Origin: Anopheles merus
Lineage: Eukaryota > Arthropoda > Insecta > Diptera > Culicidae
Direction of reading: 5' to 3'
Assembly (NCBI RefSeq): GCF_017562075.2
Contig: NC_054085.1
Span: 26,588,185 to 26,652,184 of the forward strand
DNA: 64,000 bases
Shown: positions 1-11,395 of the stretch, piece by piece
Layout: every line of letters starts with the position of its first letter
How positions within the stretch are numbered: position 1 is the stretch's first letter
Program-made: the position numbers and the translations under genes
The notes under the pieces: model-generated
The model's database searches: none
What the model was told of the DNA's origin: nothing
Seen by the model: the letters and a program-made list of their open reading frames with translations, nothing else

Positions 1-2019
1 GCGTTGGTCGCTCCACTGGCCGCCGCGCCGGGTGGGGCCAGTTTTTGCCCAAAGGACCGTTTCCCTGGTGGTGGGTTTGGGGGCCATACGCTCACAGTTG
101 TGGTTGAGAAACCGCGAAATTAGCCGCGAACACACAGGCACGATGTGATTCCACCGTCCGGCGTTCAGCGAAAAGCGAACGTTTTCGGTACTATACCAAG
201 CGCAAAAGCGCCTCAGCGGCATAAACTTTACTTCCTCCCTTTCTCGGGAGTGGGAAAAAAGGGCCAGCAAAAGCAATACAATTTGAAGCGGCTGGTGGAA
301 GAAAAAACAAAGGAGCGAAGCTGAACAGCACCACATTCTAACAAAGAAAGTATAAAAAACACACACATGCTGGCGGGCATGCAAAATGGCAATTAACATT
401 TAGCTCAAACAAAACATTTATCGCGAATCTTTAACACGACCAGCGGCTTCTTGGTGAGCGTTATTATACACCTCATGCACTGGGTGGGGTAGCAGGGCAG
501 GGAAAAAATTATCATCAAGCAGTTGACGGGGTTCGGTGTGTGTCGTGCGGGTTGATGAAATACCCTTTTACAGTGCATTTTGTGTGACTTTCTTGCCAGC
601 CCGGACTCGCTTATCGGTAGCATCGACATGCAACAAAATACATACAAATTTGGACGTGCAAAAATGGCATTTTATTTGCAGCATGAAACGCTGAGCATGA
701 GTAATTGTGAGCATTTAGTTTATTGAAACCGAATACACTATTTGCATGGTGCGATAATGTAGATTGTAAATACACGTTGCCTATTTTTGGGGTTAAAATT
801 TAAATTTATGTAAGCAATACAAATATTGCTATTAAATTGTTCATTTTTCTTGAAGAATGGGAGGAAGCAGAAGAAGAAAAAAGCGTCATTTTTCATGCAA
901 GCAAAACTGATCCAAGCAAAACGGTTTAAATATAATCTACGAGAACTTTCTGTTGCAGCGCATGAAACCCTTCAACGGCAAATTTCCAACAAGCTATTCC
1001 TAGATAAATTGTAGTACACTTTAAATAACTAAAAAATACACAAAGCAAAGATAGAAACCATTGCTTCACCGTGTATGCATGATTGCAAATATTTAAACAA
1101 ACGAACTTATCGGCCTTATATGGCACCGGCAATTGACAGGCAGCAGAAAAGTTTGCAGTTGATGTATTATTCATCGTATTTGCCTCAGTTTACGCGAATC
1201 GCTTACCCCGACCCCGACTGTACTCACCCCTTCGCTTCGCTGGCGAGAGTGGAGAAACAAATGCTGACAAATGCACTGCAAAACTGAAATGCCGGCACTT
1301 TTCCCCCCCACCAGCCCTAAGAGTATTTGTGTATGTGTGGAAGAAGCTTTCACTGAGGACGCGCTACGTGGAACGCTTCCAAACGGGAGGGGGAGCGCAA
1401 AGAAGCGTATAAAGTAACGAAATTTCAGCACAACACACACATTGCGATGTCACGAAGCTGCTGCTGACACGCGCCTTCAGGAAAATGGCATGCATTTGTA
1501 ACAGGGTTATAGTTGCCATGGTGAAGAGTAAAAAAAACAACAACAACAACAACAAACGACCCCGGTCGTGCAAAGGACGAAATGAGGAAGTGAGAAAGTG
1601 AAGCGATCCTTCCCATTCTTTACGACAGCGCGTCTGGAACGCGAGCCAGCAATGGAGCAAGATTGGAAAAAAAACTAAAACCCCACGGATAGTGTGACGT
1701 TACCTCATCGGTGCGATATTCACACCGCGGAGTCATCCTTGCCAGCAGCGGGTGAGCAGGGTGAAATGAGATGGCGAAAAATCTAGCAGTCACGCAACGC
1801 TGCACTTGGTATGCAGCGGCGATGGCATGCAGCTGCTTTGTCAGGAACTTTTGGGGGCACCGTTTGCCCGTTGTACCGAAGTCCTGTTGGGTTAGGAGGG
1901 CTACCGATCGATCGCTCGGTGATGTATTGTATTGAATTGAATTGGACACTTTCGGGCTAACGGTTTCTAGTTGACAGCTGTACAACGGTGACACAACAAA
2001 GCGCTTTCTGCGCGGTGGA
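1..2019. other. Non-coding stretch, no gene recognised
   Basis: No open frame here has a recognisable domain or convincing splice sites. Visible structure is limited to an (AAC)n microsatellite around 1536-1555 and ordinary AT-rich and GC-richer patches. Open frames of up to 124 codons on the minus strand overlap one another in several frames and look like chance. Confidence 0.5.
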
Positions 2020-2036
2020 TTGCATGATTTCAGGCG
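2020..2036 (+). promoter_or_regulatory. Su(Hw)-like insulator motif, site 1
   Basis: The sequence reads TTGCATGATTTCAGGCG. It differs at three positions from the window consensus TTGCATACTTTTAGGCG, which corresponds to the known Drosophila Su(Hw) recognition sequence (core YRYTGCATAYYY followed by a GGC/GGCG block). It faces site 2 across about 30 bp, so the two form a convergent pair. The binding protein in this species is inferred. Confidence 0.45.
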
Positions 2037-2065
2037 TTTTGTCGGTTGCTATTTTTTTAAGCTCT

Positions 2066-2082
2066 GGCCTGAATGTATGCAA
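2066..2082 (-). promoter_or_regulatory. Su(Hw)-like insulator motif, site 2
   Basis: On the minus strand this reads TTGCATACATTCAGGCC, keeping the TTGCATAC core and the AGGC block. It forms a convergent pair with the site at 2020-2036. Both lie in an AT-rich patch without coding potential. Confidence 0.45.
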
Positions 2083-2795
2083 TATGTCATGCTTTTTATA
2101 TTTTTGTAATCGAGATGAATCGACGTCATATTGAATATTGCTAAGACAATCAGGTTCAATCTGCAACTAACCTATCTTGTTTCTAATTGCGTTTTCGGGG
2201 CTTCCATAGACATAAATTCAGAGCCGATTTAAGCCTGTCGTTCTCGAAATCAGAATCCTAATAGGCAATTTGAAGTTTCAAGTAAGAATATCTGCAATGT
2301 GTCTTTTACAGTAAGAAAAGAATTTATTTTCTTTTTTTTTCGGCTGTATATTTTACAATTTGTGTTAGTTTGCTTCTGCTAAAATATAAATTCATTTCAA
2401 AACATATGTTATTATTTATTTGTTTATTAAGGTACTTATTTTATAAAACTGTAAATTCCAAATAATCGTTTTGTTCTTATTGTGATGAAAATATCATGGT
2501 GAAAATTATTGAAACACTGTTTAACTAGGTGAAGTTTATTACGCTTTACTGCTTTTCTACTCGTTTTCATCCAAAGCTCTGGAATTATCGCTTATCAGTC
2601 ACGTTACAGTTTCCTAGAGTTTCTTCAAACGACCAATTTGATCAGCAAATAAAAACAGCTTAAATGCCATTATTGACATTCCTCTCACAAAAGCGAAGTG
2701 TATAACACAGAAGAAGAAAAAAAAAACTCCTGCTATTGTTGAATATACCCTGCAAATGATCACTGCTCTGCTTAAGAGTGGCGTTTTATCTACAG
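2083..2795. other. AT-rich non-coding stretch
   Basis: AT-rich DNA with poly-T runs (for example near 2330) and no open frame of note. No repeat family or RNA gene is recognised. Confidence 0.5.
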
Positions 2796-2926
2796 CACTC
2801 ACAGTCAGGTTAGGTGTAATGGAAAGAACGCAAGCCACTGTTACTCGGGCCAGCTTTACAATTCGCACCCGCCACTGGGATAAGAACCCGGAAGCCCGCG
2901 AACTGCGCAACATTGTCGCTGCCGTG
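2796..2926 (+). CDS. Candidate coding exon, unidentified protein (weak)
   Basis: A possible exon lies between an acceptor-like TTTTATCTACAG ending at 2795 and a strong donor GTAAGTTA starting at 2927. One frame is open throughout and includes an ATG at 2819. From that ATG there are 36 complete codons with a GC-leaning third position (GCC, CGC, CTG, GTG), and the donor falls in phase 0. The peptide (ending RELRNIVAAV) matches no family I recognise. Joined to the possible exon at 3071-3214 the frame stays open for 83 codons and then stops. The reverse strand is also open, so codon composition is weak evidence. It could be a real internal or first exon, a lineage-specific small gene, or chance. 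Confidence 0.2.
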
Positions 2927-2980
2927 GTAAGTTATTTGTTTGGCGTGAAAGGGAAAATTATCTTTCCCACCTTTATGCTA

Positions 2981-2996
2981 CTGCTGCTGCTGCTGC
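2981..2996. repeat. (CTG)5 microsatellite
   Basis: Five tandem CTG units in non-coding sequence just downstream of the candidate splice donor at 2927. Confidence 0.9.
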
Positions 2997-3070
2997 ATCA
3001 CGCTCCACAGCCAGCGTAGACGTTTCGCTACCGATTTACTGCGCTTTGCTTTCTTACCGCGAAACTACAG

Positions 3071-3214
3071 GGAAGCTGTGTACGCAAGCTGCAACCGCGT
3101 GCGGCTAAACGAAACGGGGCTGTATCTTGCACTTATCATAAATCCTCCCGAAAGCAGGCTCTGCACCAGGCCCGCGAACACTGCCCGGCGAATGCACCGA
3201 AGCTCGACGAATGA
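3071..3214 (+). CDS. Candidate terminal coding exon partnered with 2796-2926 (weak)
   Basis: After an acceptor-like sequence ending CTACAG at 3070, the phase that continues the upstream candidate is open for 47 codons and ends with TGA at 3212-3214. The implied intron is 144 bp, a normal size for dipterans. The residues are basic and Cys-containing with no recognisable domain. A second frame across the same bases and a 170-codon frame on the minus strand are also open, so the call rests only on the splice signals and phase agreement. Confidence 0.15.
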   Translation, partial: GSCVRKLQPRAAKRNGAVSCTYHKSSRKQALHQAREHCPANAPKLDE

Positions 3215-4500
3215 GCCGAGAGAGTTTGTCCACCGGGGATAGGGACAGGTGAAGAAAGAGTGGAAGCGAAACGAAAGACGGCAAGTTTCTCCCCAAGGTA
3301 GATGCTCACTGCAGGTACAAAAGAAATGACAGCGGGAAAGAAAGACATCTTCCTGGATTGGGGGTGCGTAGTGGGTGTGGGGTTTTCCGCGCGGTAGAAG
3401 GACAGATGAAAATTCCCACCGGTTCCCACTCACGGTGTACTGGGTTTCTGGGATTTTGCAAAACCAGAAGCCGCAAGCATTCCATTCCGTGTCACTTTCC
3501 AGCGTACGAGGGAAGCCTAGGCGGCTAGGACACGTTGACCAGGGAGCGAAAAGGACAGGTGAGAGTTTCTCAAGCAAGAAATGTGGAACAAAATGAGCCC
3601 GTCGGTGTCGTGTGATAGTGGTGGTGGCCGGGTTTAGCCTGCTGTTAAATTTATGGAAAGATTATGGAAATTATTGTCGAGCCAGGAAAATTAAGTTTTT
3701 AATTCCATTAAGTTCACTCTACCGGTTTCACACGTCGAATGATTAGGGGTGGAAGTGCAGGACAGCAGCATGGGATGCGGTAAGAATCACAGTAAAGGTA
3801 GCCTTCTTTACGAGCTCATTTGCGAAATTGTTTCACTGGGTAAAGGGGTTTTCGCTCGACGTAGTTTAGCAACGACATTGTTTCAATTCAATTCTAACGA
3901 ATTGTTAATTATGCATGAAGCAAAGTGCATTTGCTATGAGATTGTGCAAAACGTGAGAAAATAAATATGATATTCACTTTTCCAGCTTTTGAGTAGTGAG
4001 TATTTGAGATCAATGTACCATGTAAACTGTAATTGGTGTATTACTGTATTGTGTTATGTAAGGATCATTCATGTTGAGGGAACAATGATGTAATATTCCT
4101 ATTTGATGCAGGAATATTTCCAGACGCATTTACAAACCAAAACGGTTATAAAGTAATCTTATTAGAATTTTTATCATTCTTATGAGTAAACAGCTGCACA
4201 GTGTTTGCAATAAATATAAAAATCGGAAAGTGTTTCCAGTGAAATGTGTTGTCATTGTCATTTTACTGTAATGGTTTCATAAATCATAAACTTAAATTGG
4301 TGGATAATGGTGAAGATAAGGAGTACCGCACAACGAACCCTGATTAATAGAACTCCTTTTTAATCTTACAGAACATTAAAAGGAATGGATCAGATGAACT
4401 AAAAGATGTGGGGCACTTCTCTTTATTAAGTAATGCTTCAGCACGAAGTGATATCGGTGGTATTTACAGTCCGACAAGCAACTGGATATCAATATTGCAA
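3215..4500. other. Non-coding stretch, no gene recognised
   Basis: GC-moderate sequence up to about 3650, then AT-rich. No recognisable domain, RNA gene or repeat was found. Minus-strand open frames at 3065-3577 overlap each other in several frames and have no similarity I can name. Confidence 0.5.
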
Positions 4501-4688
4501 GTTCTTCTTCAATTTTGCGTAACGTCTTACGAGGATATGCTGGCCTGTACAGGCTTTCGAGACTTAATTCATTACCACGCAGCCGGATAGTAAATCCTTG
4601 CTACGGGGGGACGATTCATTCTAGGCTTAAGCCCATGAAGGGCATGTTATTGAGTCGTTCGAGTTGACGACTGTACGACGGGACCGCC
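4501..4688 (-). mobile_element. tRNA-derived SINE (SINEX-like), minus strand, diverged
   Basis: Read on the minus strand, the order is: an A-box-like TCGTACAGTCG (4669-4679), then GTCGTCAACTCG, then a B-box-like GCTTAAGCCT (about 4623-4632), a body containing GTACAGGCCAGC, and a GAAGAAGAA tail at 4502-4510. The same order of blocks occurs in the plus-strand copy at 16.1 kb. The design (pol III A/B boxes plus a GAA-repeat tail) and wording match the Anopheles SINEX family as I remember it. Several box positions are mutated, so this is probably an old inactive copy. The ends are approximate and no target duplication was established. Confidence 0.7.
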
Positions 4689-4904
4689 CCCCGGAATACG
4701 GGAATACGGGAATATTTCAAGTATTCCTGTAAAAAACAGTCGCTGTGCGTTACTTAGTGACTTTAGTGATTTTATACGCCATAGCACGCAGCAGCAAACA
4801 TAAATAAAGCAATATTTGGAGTCTCTAAAACTACAGTGAGAGGGCATCTAAGCCGTGGTATGGTGGATATTGGAAGCTTGATGGTTTAGTAGGCCGATCT
4901 GATG

Positions 4905-4909
4905 GTTAT
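4905..4909 (+). repeat. Target-site duplication GTTAT, left of solo LTR
   Basis: The five bases GTTAT abut the TG at the start of the LTR and are repeated exactly at 5156-5160. Confidence 0.8.
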
Positions 4910-5155
4910 TGTTGTGGACAGACCGCTGCCTCATCCTGAGGGCTCACTGTTGCCAGTAGGGCTGTCATCCTGTGACGTCGTCAGTGAGGATCGCGGCGCG
5001 AGAAGGACCAGCCGTCCTCTCCCCGCTTTGCGTGTTATTGTGTGGTATTATTTATTATTGTAAACGGTTGAACATATACCAAAGATAGTTGTTACATACA
5101 TATTCTGTTTGTGCCGTACACACCGTCTCTATGTTTGTTTTGTGCGGACACAACA
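4910..5155. mobile_element. Solo LTR (246 bp) of an LTR retrotransposon
   Basis: The block begins TGTTGTGG and ends ACACAACA, so it has the TG...CA termini of retroviral-type LTRs inside a short inverted repeat (TGTTGTG/CACAACA). It is flanked on both sides by GTTAT, the expected 5-bp duplication. An AT-rich stretch (TATTATTTATTATTG near 5046-5060) could be the promoter or polyadenylation region. There is no adjoining primer-binding site, gag or pol, so this is a solo LTR left by recombination between two LTRs. The TGTTGT...ACAACA ends and short length suggest a Copia-type element, but the family is not established, and orientation cannot be fixed from the LTR alone. Confidence 0.78.
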
Positions 5156-5160
5156 GTTAT
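5156..5160 (+). repeat. Target-site duplication GTTAT, right of solo LTR
   Basis: Exact copy of 4905-4909, immediately after the terminal CA of the LTR. Confidence 0.8.
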
Positions 5161-5190
5161 CCTGGAGATGGCGCAGTCATGAAAGCTTAA

Positions 5191-5614
5191 GGCTGGAGGA
5201 CATTTTCCGTACTCGCTAGTGTAAGTTCGATTTTCACTAGCGCATCTGGCGGCGATTGGTGGAAGCTGTTTTTGGTCATCGCGGGAATGGTCGGTTCGGA
5301 TCTCAAAATAATGTAAAATAATACATTACATAGTTTTTTCTTGTCACGAAAATGCCTGAAATGCACTCAGAATATGTGTTTCTAGCAATTAAAAAGCATT
5401 TCCAGTCCAGTTTAAGTGAAAAACTTGGAAAAATAACAACTTTTCTGAAGCGGCTTCTCCAACTAACAAAGTTGACATGCTTTCTCATTCTACCCAATAG
5501 ATCAGTAAACCTGAGAGAGTCAAATTGTTTGGCAAAAGGCTTCGGTCAGCCGCCGCCAGATGCGCTAGTAAAAATCTAAATTACACTAGCTAGTACGGAC
5601 AATGCCCCCCGGCC
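5191..5614. mobile_element. TTAA-flanked MITE with long terminal inverted repeats (424 bp)
   Basis: The left end starts GGCTGGAGGACATTTTCCGT and the right end, read on the other strand, starts GGCCGGGGGGCATTGTCCGT. The inverted similarity continues for about 75 bp, including CACTAGCGCATCTGGCGGCG near the inner edge (CTAGCGCATCTGGCGGCG on the right). Both ends are bordered by TTAA (5187-5190 and 5615-5618), the duplication made by piggyBac-type transposases. No transposase frame exists inside; the interior is AT-rich. It lies 30 bp from the solo LTR. The piggyBac-type assignment rests on TTAA only, because the ends do not begin with the CCC/GGG of classic piggyBac. Confidence 0.75.
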
Positions 5615-8600
5615 TTAAGATCAAGATTACCGGTGTTGCACTCAAGGATGGAGTTGTCAAATAAATGATCGTATCTTAGTGCGGGGATTTTTGTCACGGT
5701 GTATCGTTACTTATCACACCTTTATTTGCTGAGTTTATACATTATAAAGAACACGAAAAAAACTTTTAACATTCAGTACCTCTTAATGCATCAATGGAAC
5801 CGATAATCAACCCCTGCAAAAGGGATAGGACATTAAAAAGTCGTGTGATACACCTTACAGACATAGATAGAACCTGCCAGTTAAAAACTCCAGTAAGGAA
5901 CTATCTGCTAAGCTGCACGTGATTACATCCACAGCACAATGCTTACCGTTTTTCAGCGCACCTTTCCAGGAAAACGGCACTATTCCCACCATTCCGATGT
6001 GCCCATTTGTTTCCTCGATTTCAGTGTTGCTGTACCAACAAGTGCACTCTACCAGGTAATGGTTACACACCACACGCTTGTACACTAGCAATTCATCACA
6101 GCGACTCCAATTCATTTGTGTGCAGGCTACTGTCCGAACAGGCTAACCTCCTGCGGGGTCGGATGCACCCGTGCCAAACATCCTGTTTACATATCGCTGT
6201 CAATTACAGGGGCCTAATTCAATTATGCAGCTCGGGCCGGTTTTCCTGCATTCGCCTGGCCGCGCCGAAGGAAGTGGGCAACATTTATTGTCCGGGAAGG
6301 TGGGTGGAATTTCCATCCCACAGCAGGCCAACCGTTAAGCCGTCGATCTAAATCCGCTTTTTAGAGCGTTGTTACATCAATCATTCGGTTCGCGGTCGGA
6401 GGTTTGGTGTGGTGCAGGGCGCAGTGTGGCAAGATGGGAAGCGAGAGCGAAAGGAACGGAGGGTTTCATCAAATGTTCACATTAATTCTAATTTGATTGA
6501 TAGAAAGCCATCAATTCCAAATGCGGACCATCGGCCGGGTCGGGCTGTACTGTTGCGGGCAGCAGGTAGTTGCGTTATGGTGTCTGTTTCAATTGCCTGC
6601 ACCCATCCGCTCGGTACCGTCCGGTGGCTGAGCAGCGCTCAACGTGTTCCACAATGGTCATAAAAATTGTTCGCCAATAAAAGGAATACCAAAAAACATG
6701 ATTACAAGTAGTGACGGGTATGACAACGATCCTTAGGCATAATGATTATGATGATGGCTTTAGCATACAATCTAACTGAGCACACCACATGTACCTATCG
6801 ACAAAAACAAACTGTGATCGATACGACTAAGCAAGGGTTTTTGTTTTGAATCATAAATACATCCCACCGGTGTTATGGTTTTGCCAATCGGTTGCAGTGA
6901 AGCAGAGGAAAGATACGTACGTAGTGTACAATTCACCTGTCAATCAATCAAACCGGAACATGCTACGCACTTATTCAACAGAATATCATTCCCACGGTAC
7001 TAACCCAGCGTTAGGTAAGCGTTGGTGTGGCGGAAAGGGTTTTGGTTTTGCGGAAAAGCACTTGTGCACGGACTTTCCCACTAATGGATTGATTGGATGG
7101 AATGCAAATGCATTTTCCAAGAAAAGGCTCGCCGGGCTGCTCATCCGATTAGCATAGCTGTGGTGTGGAATGGAGTTAATTAAACGATGAAATAAGTGGG
7201 GCAAAGGTGTAAAAAGAAAGTGTCGATTGATTCCGGGCGAGGTGGGTTGAATGTTACAATAATTCTAGCATTTTTTCTTTGTTTTAGAATAGGTTCAAAC
7301 TTTGATGGGTCCTAGCAAAACGGTTGATACAACAAATGGAATCTCTTGAATGATAAGCTTAAAAAAAGATAAAAGAACACTGAAGATGCTACACTAAATG
7401 CTCACTCATGATTTCAAAAGATCAAAAAGGAAACACGTATTCATTTTTCGACATAATTTCACACAACAATAGTGACGGTGATTAAGAAAGTAGTTAATTT
7501 TTAACTGTCAATTTAATTTAAATAATATCTGCCAAGAAATGTCCGAGCCAGCGTGACTCCTTGATTCATTTGGAGCAAATTTACGCCGGTAGCAAATGTG
7601 ATTAAACGTTTCTAACGGCAACAAACCGCGAAAGCGACAAAAGAAATGCACCGAACAAAGAAAGTCAAACAAAAAGTGACTTTACAGCGCAAAACCTTCT
7701 TTCCCGCTGCACACGCCTCAGATTGTCCGCAGCGTACAAACCAGACGCCACGCTACACGTACAAGAAAAGGGCCTCGTGCCAAGCGTCCGCATCGAACCG
7801 ACCAGCTGCTACAGTTTCCATCCATCGCTTCTTCCTTGCGGGGGATCTTCGAGGTCGCTTCGTTCTTTCGACGGTCTCCCTTGTGTTGCTTGTTCCTTGT
7901 TCCAATCCAATCCCTCCCATTGATTTCGTTCGTTAGCGGGACCTGTGTGTTTCATTTACGCATCGTTGCACCGCTGCTTGCGGGAGGAACTATGCATGCA
8001 GAAGAACTAACGGCCCTCAACCGGAACCGGTGACGGCCGGAGGTGGATAGAGCGGTCGGTCACGTGCTTCTGCTTCGTACACGCGCGTACATCCTTTACG
8101 CATTCCCTTACACGTACACACACACGCACATACATACACACACATGTACATATCTGTTGGCTTATGAGTTGCATGAGTGACGAGGGTGGTTGTACGTTTC
8201 ATCAAGCAGAACGTGGCCTGTTTGCGGGAGGACACTGCGAAGCCGTCGCTTTTATGAGGGGCTGTTTTTAATTTCCATATCACGCAACTAGTGTTTAATC
8301 GCTCAACTGGAAGCACTATAATGTACCCGCGCACACACAAACTATTCTCTTTGCGTAACCGTTCTTTTTTGCAGGAATTAAAGTAGGTATGCATTCTTGG
8401 CAAAACGTCGCATAATGGTTTGCGATTCCCATCATAAGCAAAGATAAAAAATATAATTAAAATTCCAAAATAACTTTGCAGCGTTCCACACATTTTTAAA
8501 ATAATTAAAACGTTCAAATTGATCACAAAATTATCAAAAAAGGATATTTTTTAAAAATACAGCATAAAATGTTTTAAATTGGATAAGAAATTAAATAAAT

Positions 8601-9035
8601 ATTTATTGACAACATCTGATTTATTATAGTATTTTTTTATTATAAATTTATTCATCATTTTCGTTTAACATTGGAAAATCATCCTCGTATTTTTCTTTAA
8701 CTAAGAATTATTGCATTATTGCAAGCTCTATTTTTCAACAAATTAACCTATTTCTAAGATTGTTTCGAGGAAGAGGTATTAAAACAGGCAAGAATTCACA
8801 AGAATCTTTTCTAATACGTGCTAAGAACAGTAGTCAAACAGTAAAACGTGGACAAATAAACAAGTAATGGGAAAGATCCCAAAAATAGAATGTATTGTAC
8901 CGGTCACTCCTGGAAAAAAGAATGTCAATAAAAACAATTATTTATACCTACACCAAAACCGGTTTGTAAAGAAAATGATTGTATTTTTTTTGCATAGACT
9001 TGTATCCGCTACAAGCAATATATTTTGAACATTCT

Positions 9036-9130
9036 TTGAAATGACCGTTCCTAAGAACTTATGAATATTAGTTGGAGCAACCGTTCCTTAGAATTATTAT
9101 TTAAAGTGATCGTTCAAAGAAACGAGTGAA
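9036..9130. repeat. Degenerate short tandem repeat (about 36-bp period)
   Basis: Three similar segments follow one another: GACCGTTCCTAAGAACTT, CAACCGTTCCTTAGAATT and GTGATCGTTCAAAGAAAC. Each holds a CGTTC..AAGAA core. Function and family are unknown. Confidence 0.4.
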
Positions 9131-10860
9131 CAATATTTAGAATGTCGTTGATTGAAGAGGGATATGTTTTGTGCGTCATGATTTTAACTCAAATTCAGGC
9201 TCACTAATAATTACCCATTACTACAGTAAACAACCAAAAATCAGTTGCAGGAACAACCAGTGGAAACAATCCATAGCATGATACGCAAAACCGTAAGGAC
9301 AGCCAATTGCGGATCGTGTTTTGTGGGCTCGCAATAGAGACATGCTGTTTTGTTGGCAAGAAATTTAGAATAATGAGTAACTTTTTTTCAAACGATCTTT
9401 TCAGGTGTCATCTGTTTTACTCAAACAAATGTAGCTTTGAGTAAGCTTTTGCATTCATTAGCAAAACATTAACCTTTGAAAGCCAAGAAATCATGAACTG
9501 TTTTAGAAAATAATCTTCAGAATACTCCAGCTATTGTGCCGTTCAGAAACTCCATAGCAATAGCGAATATTCATGAGTATGAATTTTCATGAGCCGCTAG
9601 GCTTTCGGGACAAATTTTACAGCAAAGTTCAACACCGCCCTTAGCTGCGACAAGTTGCATATAATTTACGGTTCGGTAGCGAAAAGTAACACTTTTACCT
9701 GCTTCACGTCACGCGTTAAGCCCCTTTAGTTGTAGATATCCCTTATCCGTGGATCCTGGGATCAAATTTGCCGCCGTAAAGAAGAAGCAGGACTAGCTGG
9801 CTGCTCCTTGAAGCTTTCTTGTTGGTTGAGTTTTTGTTTTATTTTATTTTTAAAAAAATTGTTTAAAAGGATCAAAATTAATTCAGCGAAGGTAAAAGCC
9901 TTTCTGGAGTAGGCCATGCTAAACAGTTGAGAAATTATATGCTGCTTTGCTGTACACCAAAACGAACAAATTTGAAGTTTTGAAAACCTCCATCGTTGAA
10001 GAATGAGGTAAATGTTTGACGTTAATTTTTTTTTTTAACTCAAAGTATCTCTTAGTATTTACACATACGATCCTTTTGCTTCGCAAAAAAAATGCACTTA
10101 CTGAAATAAACTTCCTCACCTAATCGATCGTTTTATTGCGCTCGTTTATCCAGTCTCACCCCCCGAACAAAGGCCGAACAAATTGAGCAATCATAACATC
10201 CAACCCGGTACGGCAGCGTACCAAACAAACGCTTCTACCGTTCCCTTTCAAATCAAACTCTTCCACCGACCCGGTAACCAAATCCGTTAAAGGATCGGTT
10301 AAATCCAACCAATTAATCACCGGTACCGACGAAACGGACGGCGTGCTCCAGTAAGGACGAATGGGACCCGGCCAAACGTAATCAATTTGCGGTTAATGTT
10401 CAATAACGAAAGCAATCTAATAAATTCCACCTTCGCACGGGCGCAGCTTAAAGCACGCACTGCCAGTGGTACTTCCGCGTACGGCCAAAAGGCGTTCGTG
10501 CGTTCGTAGTAGAGCGCCTTTTTCCATTGCGAAGCAGGGCTGAAACTGTTTTCCTTTTTTCCGCCCCGATTCCATATTATCCTTGACGTGATGGGTTTGG
10601 GTGAGTGGGTGTGTGTGTGTGCGTATGTGTTTTATTTGAAGAGAAAAGCATAAATATCGACCGGGAAGCATCGGGTAGGCTTCCGATTTACGTTCGGTGT
10701 TATCAGTGTGACCTTGAGATGGTGGGTGTTTTCTTTTTCTGAGTGTTTTCCATTACTCCCAAGACGGAAGGTGAAAATGTGTGGTTGGCTTTTTGGAAGC
10801 GGTGAATACATTGAATTTATTTGACAAATTTGTATTTGTCATTCTTTGTATCCTTTCTTT

Positions 10861-10887
10861 TCTGTATCTCTGTATCTCTGTATCTTC
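10861..10887. repeat. Short tandem repeat, CTGTATCT units
   Basis: About three consecutive copies of CTGTATCT in a pyrimidine-rich block. Confidence 0.7.
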
Positions 10888-11360
10888 TGTAATATCTTTA
10901 AAGAATGCATAAATACAAAAGGCAGATAAAACTAAAAGCAACCCCAAAACAAGGATTACTTTTTATAATGTTATTTCGGGAGCATATACAATCTATTCGA
11001 AGAGAGATACAGCACATTTTATGTCAAAGAACTACCAGAAATAACATAAAATTCATCACGATATCTCGTCCCTCTTTGTCATGTTATTGCAAATAATCCT
11101 TCATATCCTTTTCCCCCCCAACCAACAATAACAAAAAAAAAGCCGTTGCTTATGCTAACCTCACCAACGCCCTAGACCTCGCGTGTCCATGTTCAGGGCG
11201 TCGTGCACCGTCCAAGGGTGCTTTAACCTCTAACACGCTTTCCAGCAGAGTGCGAAAGGATGGAAATAGAAGTGGATCCCGCAAAAGCAAAAAGCAACAA
11301 CGGACGCCGGTTAATGTCCGGTCGGATGGTTCCTTTTTGCTCGCACGTTCGTAGCTGCCC

Positions 11361-11395
11361 TCTCACACACACTCTCTCTCTATCTCCCTCGAGCT
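11361..11395. promoter_or_regulatory. CT/GA-rich block (GAGA-factor-like), upstream of promoter region
   Basis: A CT-repeat run (ACTCTCTCTCTATCTCCCTC) gives several GAGAG motifs on the minus strand. With the GAGA block at 13199-13255 it brackets the promoter-like region at 12.2-12.6 kb. GAGA factor (Trl) is known to bind such repeats at dipteran promoters; binding here is inferred. Confidence 0.35.
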
